A DNA stretch of 64,000 nt from Malania oleifera (Eukaryota; Streptophyta; Magnoliopsida; Santalales; Ximeniaceae), in assembly GCF_029873635.1 (NCBI RefSeq), contig NC_080419.1, forward strand, positions 66,360,823 to 66,424,822, read 5' to 3'. Positions 33,785-44,594 of this stretch are shown piece after piece (within the stretch, counting starts at the first letter, position 1; every line of letters begins with the position of its first letter). The translations under genes were made by a program, and so were the position numbers. The notes below the pieces were generated by a model that was given only the letters and a program-made list of their open reading frames with translations, had not been told where the DNA came from and did not search any database.

Positions 33785-34261
33785 TATAGAGAACTTGTTG
33801 CATATTTGAAGTTGCTGAAATACTAATTTTGTTTCATATTTGAAATCAGGAACATATTGGTTATCAGTGATTGATTTAACAAGTTCAAAGTTGAATACTG
33901 ATTTTATATCATAGTTGAAGTTAATCTTACTTAATTAATTAAAGGAGAGTTTTAGGCTTTATAAAATTAATCTTCTAAAATTATTTTAACATTGTCACTA
34001 TTTGTTGTTGAAGAAAATTCTGATTTTGAATATTGAAGTTTTGAAATTTTAATCAAGCTGGTCTTTAATATCATTCATTTATAAAAGATTGTTTTGGATT
34101 GAACAAAGGATTGTTGACTTCAAGATTATTGCTGATTGTGTGGTTATTTGACATTAAATTTAAATGGGTAATACTTGACTAAGGTATTTACAAACCTAAG
34201 TTACAAATAAATTTTGAAAACCCTATTCATCCCCTCTTAGGAGTATACCTAATTTCTCAAT

Positions 34262-34273
34262 TGGTATCAAAGT
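34262..34273 (+). other. Primer binding site, element M
   Basis: TGGTATCAAAGT lies two bases after the LTR end, two mismatches from the usual initiator Met tRNA site. Confidence 0.8.
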
Positions 34274-34319
34274 GCTAGGTTGTAGTAAATATTAAACTAG
34301 AAGCTACATAAAGATCCCT

Positions 34320-35470
34320 ATGGCACACCTAGGTGTATCTCCATGTGGCTAGGGCCAATCCCCTACTAGACCACCCATCTTCTGCGGTGTTAACTACACC
34401 TTCTGGATACAATGAATGCGAATCTATTTGCACACCATAGATTGGAAAGCTTAGAAAGTAGTCACACAAGGTGACCTCATCCCCAATAAAAACGTAGATA
34501 ACAAAGAAATACCTAAGGAAGAAAAAAAGATGATTGACAATGACCTAAAGATGCTGCAAATAAATTCTAGTGCAATGAATGTACTATATCGTGCCCTTGA
34601 TGTCAATGAATTCAATAGGGTCATGGGATGTAAATCAGCTAAAGAAATATGGGATAAGATTGAAGTAACTTATGAAGGAACGATTGACGCAAGGGATAGT
34701 AGAATTGACATGCTCGCCAGCGAGTATGAGGCATTTAGAATGAACCCTGAAGAAACTGTCACTAGTATGTATACTAGGTTTACTTATATTATAAACTCTC
34801 TTAATGCATTAGGGGAAAACTACACTACTTATGAGATGATTCGAAAAATCCTTAGAGGACTTCCACCAATTTGGGAACCTAAGACCATTGCAATAACGAA
34901 AGAAAGAAATTTGAAAAATACCTCTCTAGATGAATTAATAGGATCGCTCCTCACATATAATATGGTGATAAATGAAAGAAATTCTGAAGGTAGAAAACAC
35001 AAGAAATCAATAGCCCTTAAGGCTGCAAAAGAAAGTTCTAGCGAAGAAGAAGACAACGAACTAGATGACAATGATGTAGCTTTAATTACTAGAAGACTTG
35101 GAAAATTCTTCAAAAAGAACAAGAAGTTTACTTGAAAATTGAGAGGCTCAAAATATAATAAAGGAGAAACTAGCAAAAATGAAACAAAAAATGAACCTCC
35201 TACATGCTATAATAGCAAGAAAGTTGGACACATAAAACCTAAATGTCCATAGCTTAAGAAAGATGCTAAGAAGAAGAAAAAGAAGGTGATGAAAGCTACC
35301 ATGTGGGATGACTCAAGCTCAAGTGAATCAGAAAATGAATCAAGTGATCAAGATGTAGCAAACCTTTGCTTCATGGCAAAATATAATGAGGTGTGTTTTA
35401 GGACCACTCCATCAAAAGGAAAATGGTACTTAGAAAGTGGATGTTCAAGACATATGACTGGAGACAAGTC
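34320..35470 (+). pseudogene. gag and protease-start pseudogene, element M
   Basis: Start ATG at 34320 (MAHLGVSPCG, then stop). The frame has early stops that fit lost Gln or Trp codons, then an open stretch 34530-35135 with the UBN2-type gag block (GCKSAKEIWDKIEVTYEG, MNPEETVTSMYTRFTYIINS). A zinc knuckle near 35202-35248 reads C-Y-N-S-K-K-V-G-H-I-K-P-K-C, with its second cysteine changed to Ser. It then passes directly to KWYLESGCSRHMTGDKS, the start of the copia protease, where the catalytic Asp (usually DSG) is Glu. The coiled coil and second knuckle seen in C and K are missing. Confidence 0.85.
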
Positions 35471-37738
35471 TGTTAGCTTTGGTGTATACCTAAGAGGGGG
35501 GGTGAATTGGGTAATTAAAATTTCCTAGGTTGATTTCAATACCACAATCAGTAATTCCCAACCTAGGGTCTGTCTAAGCACATACCAATACCCCAACAGA
35601 ATAATATTGAGCAGATATATAAAATAGATGTAGGAGACTCAGTATTTTAAAATCATTCAAAGTATTTAAAGCATGCACAACATACATATAACAATTCAAA
35701 TATAAACATACATGTGCCTAAATTAAATTGCAGAAATATAAAGAGTATAGGGAAAGAGAGAACTGACATAGGATATGTTATCGGGGTTCAGCCAACTGTG
35801 CCTACGTCCCCGCCATGGCTCACTAGCACAAGTATTTCACTAATGCTCACTTAACGGGTGGAGCAGTACCGGTTACAACCAGGTCAACTAACAAGGCTGA
35901 CCTCAACCTACACCTTACCAGGATGGTACACCTAACTTTCCTAACCAGGTCTAAGCCAATCTAGGACTATTCATAAGGCTAGTCTCCCTTTTTCGACCAT
36001 ACGTCGAGAGTACAATAGATATGAATAATTTTTGTACAATCAAATGTACTTCTTATGCTAAGCAAATATGTACAACAATACAACTCAAGATACACTCACG
36101 TATGCTGTGAAAAAAAGCTCAGTGTGAGTATGTGATTTTTTGCTAAAAATAATCCTTAAATAAAAACATATATGATGGATGCTCAAGGATTTAAATCCTA
36201 ACAGAATATTTCTCCAAATATATTTTTCCTAAATAAAGTGTAGGAGAATCTAGGGTTTTTGTTTGCTTACAAATGAACTTGCAAAATAGTATGTGTGAGT
36301 GTAAGCACGATTGCATTAAGACTTTCCTAGCACAAGTTATATATGCTCAAGTCTTTTAAAAATAACTAATATAAATTTTCTCCCAAAGCTATTTATTAAT
36401 CAAATATATGAGAGATTCAAGCTACTAACTCTCAAAAATAAATTTTCATAAACAAAGAGCAAGTGAGAGTATAAGCTTTGAAGAAAATAAATGCCCAAGG
36501 TTTTAAGTGCTCTCTTTCAAAATGATTTTTCGAAGATATGTAAAAGAGAGAGGAAGTATAAGTAGTATACTTTGAAAAAGATTGAAAGAATATGACCAAA
36601 ATGAATATAAAAATTTGAGAGAAATTTTTCTTAATGATTTTGCGAATCTCACCCTAATTAAAACAAATGAAGGGGTATATATAGACTTGGGGAAAATAAC
36701 CGTTAGGGACACGAATGTAATTTTAGAAAAAAATTAAAGATGTTTAATTAAAATTAACCTTGTTTAAACTCATAAAAAATTGGGCAACCTGAGAGGGTCA
36801 ATCGACCATCTTGATGGTTTGGTCGACCGTGGTGCCTAGTTTGGTCGACCAGAGAGAATTTGAACTATGAGTTCGGTCGACCAAACTTGAGGTGATTTCT
36901 GATTTTCGAGGTTCGGTCGACCAAGGTCTTTTGAACTTAAAGGTTCGGTTGACCAGACAGTTGGGACATCCCCCGAGGTGGTTCGGTCGACCAGAGCATT
37001 GCAGCTCATTTCTAGTCAGTCGATCAAAGAGTCAACTTGTTGACCCTAGGGAGGTTCGGTCAACCAGGGCATTGGAGTACATTCTTGGTTGGTTAACCGA
37101 TTGGTCAAACTTTTGACCTTTGGGAACTTTGGTTGACTGAAGTTCCTTATGTGTTGGGGTTCGGTCATCAAACACACCAAACTTGTGCAATTCAGCTCTA
37201 TTCTTCTTATGAAGTCAGGCCTATTCAAATGATAATTGATTCTAAGATTATGGGGACTTTTCATGTGATAATTTGGGACCTAAAGTCAGATTATGGTCAT
37301 TTATATTTTTAATTTGTCCCAAAAATCTGGCGTCAATCTACTGAAGGTCGACCAAAGTTTTTGTAAACTTCGTTTTAGCCCTAATATTTAACCCAAACCA
37401 GTTATCTAAGAAATGAGTTTCTGTGTAAAGTGCTGGTCTCTAGGGTATGTCTATGGTTGTTCTGAGCTATCCATTCACGTCATGCATACAATGCATTATT
37501 ATAGACCAAAATATAAAAACAATTGCAATTACAATAGAACGTGTACATCTTCTTCTATCTTGCTCTTCAGTTCCATGGAATGCACCATATTGATGTGAGC
37601 TTTAAGTTCCTACTGGCTTCCATTTTTCGGTATCTTATGTCTGTGCTGAAATGAAAATTTGTTCACGCACTAAATGCACACATAAGACACTGGTAGTTTG
37701 TCAGCATCAAAATAGAGATCAGACTCAAAAAGATAACA
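35471..37738 (-). repeat. 3' LTR of element G (2268 bp)
   Basis: Begins TGTTAGCTTTGGTG and ends AAAAAGATAACA on the plus strand; its minus-strand ends are TGTTATCT and GCTAACA. It resembles LTR N in the terminal parts. A palindrome array of type TTCGGTCGACCGAA lies at 36780-37350, upstream (on the minus strand) of TATATA near 36676. Confidence 0.88.
36780..37350 (-). promoter_or_regulatory. GTCGAC-core palindrome array in LTR G
   Basis: More than ten motifs such as TTTGGTCGACCGTGG (36821), GTTCGGTCGACCAAAC (36873), GGTTCGGTCGACCAAGG (36911), GTTCGGTCGACCAGAG (36982). On the minus strand these precede a TATATA box near 36676. Confidence 0.62.
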
Positions 37739-37740
37739 AT

Positions 37741-37752
37741 CTCCCCTTTTTT
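37741..37752 (-). other. Polypurine tract, element G
   Basis: The minus strand reads CAAAAAAGGGGAG followed by AT and the LTR start TGTTATCT, the same arrangement as in element C (44581-44594). Confidence 0.82.
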
Positions 37753-39192
37753 GATGATGACAAACACCAAGGAGCAAAATGGATTAAGCCTAAAAAGGCT
37801 CCCCTTAAGAATATGCATAAAATTAAATATAATACATATAGCTTAAGAAAAAACATTTCAACTTATATGCATTCAGTTTTTAGCAGTAAGGCGTAAATAC
37901 ATACATGCATGCAGCTAAGATAATCACCCCATTTAAAAGATTGCCCCTAAAAGAATTTACCCCATTTAGTCAAACATTTTGCTCATATAAAAAGTTCTCC
38001 CCCTTTTGGCATCAGCAAGAAAAAAGGGGGAAAAAAAGGGGCTAAGTATAAAGATTTGTCATTTAAAGCAAACTTAGTGTAAGAGAACTCCCCCTATTTT
38101 GAAAAAATATTTACGCCCTTTTTAAATTTTAAGCACAAAAATTTCTTCCCTTTTTATTATATAGTATTTTGGGCATTAAACAATTTTAAAGATATAAAAT
38201 TTAGGTACATAAGTAAGAAAAAAAATGTCATATATGAAATCATTTCTTACCAAATAATAAAATATATGTAAATAAATATATATGTATATATAAATATATA
38301 TCCCCCTTATGATATTTTCAAGAAGTGCTAGGGGTGTGCTTGCTGAAAAAGAACTTTAAAAATCATGCTCAAGCAAGTAGAATTTTTCTAGTATTCACAT
38401 AAGCACACAAGATATAACCAAAAAAGCACAATCACAATGATCTTAAAGATTTAACAATCACATGCAAGATCATATGGCAAAATTAAGGACTATGTTGCCA
38501 GTATTATATTTTTCACTTAAGGTATTCAATAAACATAACAATCAAACACATGCCACAATAATTTCAAAACACATCTAAGCCCAAAATAAGAGTTTAGTTT
38601 AAGATGCTCCCCCTTTCAAATTGAATCCAAGCTTAGATGAAGTAAAATGCTTATACTTAATAAGGATTAGTTTCATTAAGTATGTCAAGTAGTATAAGCA
38701 ATCATTTTTAAGTCTTTTAAAACGAATATATTAGATTAAGATTTATTCATTTTACCATTCGACCAGTATAATCATCCCTATAGGTCACACATGCATAAGA
38801 AAATATATATTAAGGAATGAGATAAAGCACCTAATCAAGAACAATCCATATAAAAACATAGAGCTTTAGAAGTGAGATATGATGTTCAGGGTTCTTAGAA
38901 GAGCCTCAACATTCAAAAAGTAAAGTATGATGCATATGAATTCTTTATACTCTTTCTCTAGGGATGGAGCTGAGCTCCTCTAACTATTCGATGATTATGC
39001 TAAGATGAAATTTTGATATTTCTATTTAAGTTTTTACTCATCCTTTCAAAAATATTTTAATATTTTTATCATCATAATGACCTTTGTACATGGATTTTTT
39101 TTTCGGAAAATTCCACCAAAATTTCGACAGCATACCAACTTTAAATTGAACATTTCCCAAATTTTTATGCACCAAGACCTGATAGATTCAAG
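37753..39192 (-). other. Non-coding internal region of element G (polypurine-tract side)
   Basis: No protein motif on either strand. Short purine-rich tracts (on the minus strand) recur, for example near 37995 and 38607. This is the same kind of gag-to-polypurine spacer as in C and K. Confidence 0.6.
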
Positions 39193-39197
39193 AAATC

Positions 39198-41483
39198 TGT
39201 TGGCCTTACAAGGCTTAAAATCTTGTTATCTTATTTTGATGCTAACAAATAAGTGATATTTAATGTATTTGTGTGAGTAATGATATTTCAGGGCTTATAT
39301 ACGAGAAAACAAAGGTCAAAGTGTTCAAGAGGATCAAATGAAGCTTAAAAGAGTCCAAACATGGATTTAAAGATGATATATTAAATCCTGAAGAATATGA
39401 AGACATGAATGAGTTGTTGAAAGCCAAGGAATACTAAAAGATCCAAAGAAAGGCAAAGTGATAAAGCTCAAAGAATATGAAAGCTTGAAGAAAAGATGGA
39501 AGCTTGAAGAAACAAAACATGAAGACTTAAGAATGAGAAAAGTTTTAGAAGTTTTTATGTAAGTACTTTAAATGTTTAAAATATCGTTTGCAATATTTTG
39601 AAGCTCTTAGGTTAACTTCTTGGACCAAAATAAATTTTAAAATATCTATAAAATAATTTTATACAGTCAAAAATTATTTTAAAAGGGTTAGAATCATTTT
39701 TGGAATAAAAAGCACCAAAAAGGGTTTTTCTATTTGCTGTCAATTTTTATACAGCCATATTTAGGTGTATTTTTCACTATCAAAACCTCATTATTTTAAA
39801 AAGTGTTCAAAATAAAAGTTTTAAAATTTTCTCTTAGCTTTCATTTGAAATTAAGAACACCTAATTTAGAATTATATATAAAAAGTTATGATCAAAACAC
39901 TGAAGCAGGGTCACTGCTATCAGTCAACTGAACACTATTCACGGGAGGGACTTCAGATGACTGAACAGATGACTTCGGTCGACTAAAGAATAAGTTCAGC
40001 TGACTGAAGTATTTCCAGAACAGGTAAAAAGTTGTAGCAGTGAGTTCAGTCGACTAAACTTGTGACTTCAGTCAACTGAACTTGCGACATCAGTCAACTA
40101 AACCCTACTTCAGATGACTGACCCTGTATCCAGCTCTATTCTAAAGGGGTTTAAGGAACTTCAGTTGAATGACCACGACACTTCAGTCAACTGAACTCTG
40201 TTCAACGGGAAAATTTTTCAAATTCTAATATTTTAAAATATAGCCGTTTAAGCTCCAAACTTTCTATAATATTGGAAAACACTTAAAGGAAACTTTTGCA
40301 ACATGGAAACAAGTTTGAAAGCCTATAAATACATGGTTTTGCAAATCAAAACACATCCAAGAATTGAAAAATCTACTTGTAAAGCTGAAAGTATTCTTGT
40401 TCTTCCAAAGCTCTCTTGTTCACTCATTAAAAAATTATTTTGCTGAGAATTCTGAAGTGCTGATCCTTCTTTCTCTGAGTTCCTATTTCTAATCCTTATC
40501 TAAGAAGTACAGAGTGCTGAAATTGTACAAACTTGCTCTTTAAGAGAGTATACTTGTATGCAGATTATATCTTGTTTCTTGTAGTTCTTTGATGATTCCA
40601 AGGATTGTTTAGATCGTTGGCTAAGCAAGGAAATATTGCTTAGAGAGACGGGCTCTAGCCTATGTAAGGAGTGACCGAATGAGGGGATATCGTTTGGAGA
40701 AGGCGGGCTCTAGCGTTAACCAAGGAGTGTTGTAATCGGTATTGTTCCACCCGTCAACGGAACTGAACTAGTAAATCCTTTGGTGGTTTGCCAAAGGCGA
40801 GGACGTAGGCTGGGTATAAGCCGAACCTCGTAAAAATCTCCGTCTCATTCTCTCTTTCCCTTACTCTTTATTTTCAGCATATTTAAATTGCGTGGATGGT
40901 TTAAAATTTGGGAATCATATAAACTATATATATTTGGAAAATCAAACAAACTTAAGGTTTAATTTTGATTTGGGTTGCGGAAACCGAAAGGGAGTACGTC
41001 GGTGACACCACATCTTGCGGAAACCTTATGGGAGTACGTTACTTGGTTAACATCCCAAAGATAAATTTACCAAGAGTTTTTGAGTTCTAAATATTTGGAA
41101 AGAGTGATTTGATTCATCTATACAGGGCTTTACATCAGCAAGCATAAATTTTCATTCATTACAGGGCTTGGTTCAAATTTGGTAAATATAAACAAACAAC
41201 CATCTTGAGTTGTTATATTACCAAAGTGTTGGATACTTTATATCTTGGTTTGGTTGTTTGTTGTTTGACTTATACTTGGAAAATAAATTGATTCTTTGGT
41301 TTGAAGATTGCGTTTAATTGATTGGTTGTTTAATTAAGTTGTTGTGTGATTGGTGAAATTAAACAAATAAGTTAAAGAATTGGTTATGTGTTTAAAGAAG
41401 TTGAGGATTCTTAAAAGAAGTTAAAAGAAAGTTTTAAAAGCCAATTCACCTCCCCCCCTCTTGGGAAGCTATTCCTAATTTCA
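39198..41483 (+). repeat. 5' LTR of element C (2286 bp)
   Basis: TGTTGGCCTTACAAGGC ... CTAATTTCA. It is close to the 3' LTR (about 95% identity in the parts compared) but lacks about 65 bp near 40510 that the 3' LTR has (around 45905-45970). A palindrome array (39930-40200) precedes TATA in GCCTATAAATACATGG near 40325. Confidence 0.93.
39930..40335 (+). promoter_or_regulatory. CAGTCGACTG-type palindrome array and TATA box, 5' LTR of C
   Basis: About a dozen motifs such as CTTCAGTCAACTGAAC, GTTCAGTCGACTAAAC, GTTCAGCTGACTGAAG, CTTCAGATGACTGAAC, then CTATAAATACATGG (about 40324-40337). Confidence 0.62.
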
Positions 41484-41485
41484 AT

Positions 41486-41497
41486 TGGTATCAGAGC
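41486..41497 (+). other. Primer binding site, element C
   Basis: TGGTATCAGAGC lies two bases after the LTR end and is an exact match to the usual initiator Met tRNA primer site. Confidence 0.92.
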
Positions 41498-41540
41498 GGG
41501 GTTATAGCAACTCTTAACTAGAAGCTACAAAAAGATCGTA

Positions 41541-43456
41541 ATGGCTAACTTAGGCATAGCTCCCTTTGGAGAGGGACAATCTTCAATTAGGCCACCTATC
41601 TTTTGTGGTTTGAACTATACCTTCTGGAAAAAGAGAATGCAAATACATCTTCAAACTATGAATTGGAAAGCATGGGAAGTTGTCATGGAAGGTGACCAAA
41701 TTCCCATGAAGATGGTTGATGAAAAACAAGTTCCTAAAGAGAAAAATGATATGACCGACCTAGACTGTAAGATACTACAAGTTAATGCTAGTGCCATGGA
41801 TGCTTTATATTGTGCCTTGGATGCTAATGAATTTAATGGAGTAATGGCTTGTAAATCAGCTAAGGAAATATGGGATAAGCTAGAAGTTACTTATGAAGGA
41901 ACAACGGATGTTAGGGATAATAGGGTTGATATGCTCACAAGTGAGTATGAAGCCTTTAAGATGAACCCGGATGAATCAATTACAAATATGTTTACTAGGT
42001 TCACTCACATAATCAATTCCCTAAATGCCTTAGGAAAAACTTACACTACTTATGAGATGATAAGAAAAATTCTAAGAGGTCTTCCCTCCATGTGGGAACC
42101 AAAGGCTACTGCTATCACGGAAGGTAGAAATCTGAAAAATACATCCTTGATGAGCTTATAGGTTCTCTCCTCACATACGAAATGACAATGAATGAAAAGA
42201 GTGGGAAAACCAAAGCCCAAGAAAAAATAGCCTTTAAAGCCTGACAAGAAAACTTTAGTAGTGAAGAGATGGATGAAGATGAAGCAGCCTTTATATCTAA
42301 AAAGCTAGCAAGGATACTAAGAAGGAGAAACAAATTCAAGAGAAGAATTCAAAAATCTGAGTCAGGTGAAGAAGAAGAAGAAGAAGAAGAAGAAGTTAGT
42401 AAGAAATCAAAAAATAAAACTCCTATGTGTTACAATTGCAACAAAGCTGGACATATCAAACTGGAGTGTCCACTACTAAAGAAAGAATCTAATAAGAAAA
42501 ATAAGAAAGCCATGAAAGCTACTACTTGGGATAGTACAAGTAGTTCGGAGAATGAAATAAGTGACCAAGAGGTTGCTTACACGTGCTTTATGGCATGGGA
42601 TAACGAAGAAAGCTACTCAACTAAATCTTCAAATAATTCTTGTAATGATGAATCGAGTGATGAGGGTATGCCATCTTATGATGAACTTCAAAATGATTTA
42701 TTCAAAGTACATAAGATGCTTATCAAAGCAAATAAACAAAATACGTCATTGAAAAATATGAATGAAGGAATAATGAAAGAGTTAGAATCCCTTAAGGCTG
42801 CAGAAAGAGAAAAAGAGTCTAGAATCAAGAAAATGGAAAGTAAGAATGAAACTTTGACCAAGGAGTTAGAAGCTAAAAATCTTGGTGAAAAAGAGAAAGA
42901 CTTGAAAATCAAAGAATTAGAAAGCAAGAATGAGAAGATGATAGAAGACCTTCGATCCTTATCCTCTACCGTATATGAGAAAGATATGTATATTTTTAGA
43001 TTAAAGGATAGAATAAGAAAATTATCTCTAGAGTTAGAAAAATTACAAAAGAAAGTTGATAACAAGAAAGAGATAGAAAATCTTAAGAGTCAAATTGAAG
43101 ACTAGGATAAAATTATTTACAGCTTCACAAAAGGAAAGGAAAACCTTGATAAGATGATTGGCTTACAAAGAATGTCTCTAAATAAAGAAGTCATTGGTTT
43201 CAATGGAATTGAAAATAAAAAGGAAAAGATTTCTTACATGGGATATTTCTCGAAAGAATCCAACAACTATACTTACACATCTTCTAATGCCTACAAAAAC
43301 ACCATATGCTATCAATGCAAGAAAAAGGGGCATATAAAGTTTGAATGTCCATTTAAGAGGAAAGGTGTTAAAACAAAACAAGTATGGAAGATAAGAGAAA
43401 CCTCCCTTGAAAAATCCTCCGGACCCAAGAAAATATGGGTACCAAAAATAAAATAA
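41541..43456 (+). pseudogene. gag of gag-only element C (one frameshift, two stops)
   Basis: Start ATG at 41541 (MANLGIAPFGEGQSSIRPP). It is a capsid-like protein of about 640 residues when read across its breaks. The N-terminal third has the UBN2-type gag block (CKSAKEIWDKLEVTYEG, MNPDESITNMFTRFTHIINS). A 1-base deletion near 42150 breaks the frame, and stops occur at 42242 and 43103. An acidic Glu run is followed by zinc knuckle 1, C-Y-N-C-N-K-A-G-H-I-K-L-E-C (42428-42469), a Lys/Glu-rich coiled coil (about 42700-43100) and zinc knuckle 2, C-Y-Q-C-K-K-K-G-H-I-K-F-E-C (43308-43348). It ends GPKKIWVPKIK then TAA. In pol-bearing relatives this end leads directly into protease. Confidence 0.9.
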
Positions 43457-44580
43457 TGGCTTCACACATATATAAAATAGAAAATGGCATTGTTGGCCAA
43501 AATCATAGGATGGCTTTTTACAAGGCTTAACTTAAGGAAATATATAGAAAATATCAATTCTGAGTTTATTATATAAGTGCCTTGTTGTTACATGCTACAT
43601 GCTTACCTGCTTATGTTATGTGCATGCTACATGAGTATAACTTGACTTGACTTGACTTATATGGATAATTTATGGTTCATTATATTACAAACTTGAGCAT
43701 GATTATGAAGCTAAATCTTGATATAAGAAGAATAGAGTTTGAGCATGAGATTATTGAGCATGAGCATGAGCATGAATCTTGATATAAAATTAATTTTTGA
43801 CTATGCATGCTAACAATGAATCAAGTGGATAAATTTGATTTATGTTGATCTCTATGTTGGTATCCATGAGCTATGGATGATATTTTTTATATCCATGAAC
43901 TATGCATGATATGATATTAAGCTTTGGTATCTATAAAGTATTTTTGGTATCATATGTTAAAAATTTCAATAGATATCAAATCTTAAAGCTCACTTGGTAT
44001 CACAAAGTCAAATTATTTATGAGCATGATTATGTCTATGAGCATGATGTGACATTGATGATCTTAGCATGATATTGATATTTGATGAGTATATTCATGAG
44101 AACATATAGGATATGAATCAATATATGAAGCATGAATAATAAACTTAAAAGCATAATTGGTATCAAATCTGAATGTATTGAGTTCAGGGGGAGTGTCATA
44201 AATCGATTAACATCATGAATTAAATTTTAAATTTTAAATTGATATTATAAAAACCATCAAATTATTATCAGCCGGTATCTTGAATAAATGCTATGAGTTA
44301 CACACTATCCATGCAATATTGAAAAACAATAACTTGAGTGTATACATATGTTTGGAATACATGGTTATTGATATGCTCAAAATGATTTGTATTTGAATTT
44401 AAATCTTTTCTTTTCTTTTTGATTGATGTCAAAAGGGGGAGAAGTTGTGAAGCAAAAATTGAGCATAAGTGATAAGCATGATTCATGAAATTAATATTGA
44501 TTTTATTAAGATGAAGCTTATTGAAAGGGAAAGCCTTTTTAAGGCTTACTCACATTTTTGCCTCCTTATTTGTCATCATC
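43457..44580 (+). other. Non-coding region after gag in element C
   Basis: AT-rich, no reading frame with known motifs. It begins soon after gag with AATGGCATTGTTGGCCAAAA (43483 onward), conserved in element K. It contains repeated GAGCATGA words and five TTGGTATC motifs (about 43858, 43924, 43944, 43994 and 44157) that resemble the primer site. Confidence 0.8.
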
Positions 44581-44594
44581 AAAAAGGGGGAGAT
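44581..44594 (+). other. Polypurine tract, element C
   Basis: AAAAAGGGGGAGAT lies directly before the 3' LTR TGTTGGCC. Confidence 0.88.

Larger units (their letters stand above)
30364..34259 (+). repeat. 5' LTR of element M (about 1.8 kb without L)
   Basis: Begins TGTTGGCCTAACAAGGA, related to the LTR starts of C and K, and ends in CCCCTCTTAGGAG then TATACCTAATTTCTCA. It has a GTCGAC array near 30820-31005 (AGTCGACTTGAC, CAGTCGACTAAAG) and is interrupted by L at 31679. Confidence 0.85.
30364..35470 (+). mobile_element. SIRE-like copia element M, interrupted by element G
   Basis: 5' LTR 30364-34259 (split by solo LTR L), primer site, gag and the beginning of protease. At 35470 the sequence jumps into the LTR of minus-strand element G, so the rest of M lies beyond it, outside the window. 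The LTR begins TGTTGGCCTAACAAGG and ends CCTAATTTCTCA. Stops in gag and an altered protease residue show that it is dead. Confidence 0.85.

Noticed and set aside
37651-37896. Open frame of 81 codons
   Set aside because: Crosses the end of LTR G and its polypurine tract; no motif.
42688-43065. Minus-strand Ser/Leu/Phe-rich open frame
   Set aside because: Antisense shadow of the Lys/Glu coiled coil of the gag of element C.
43457-44580. Possible envelope-like gene after gag in element C, as some SIRE elements have one
   Set aside because: No open frame of useful length, no signal peptide or membrane segment in either C or K.
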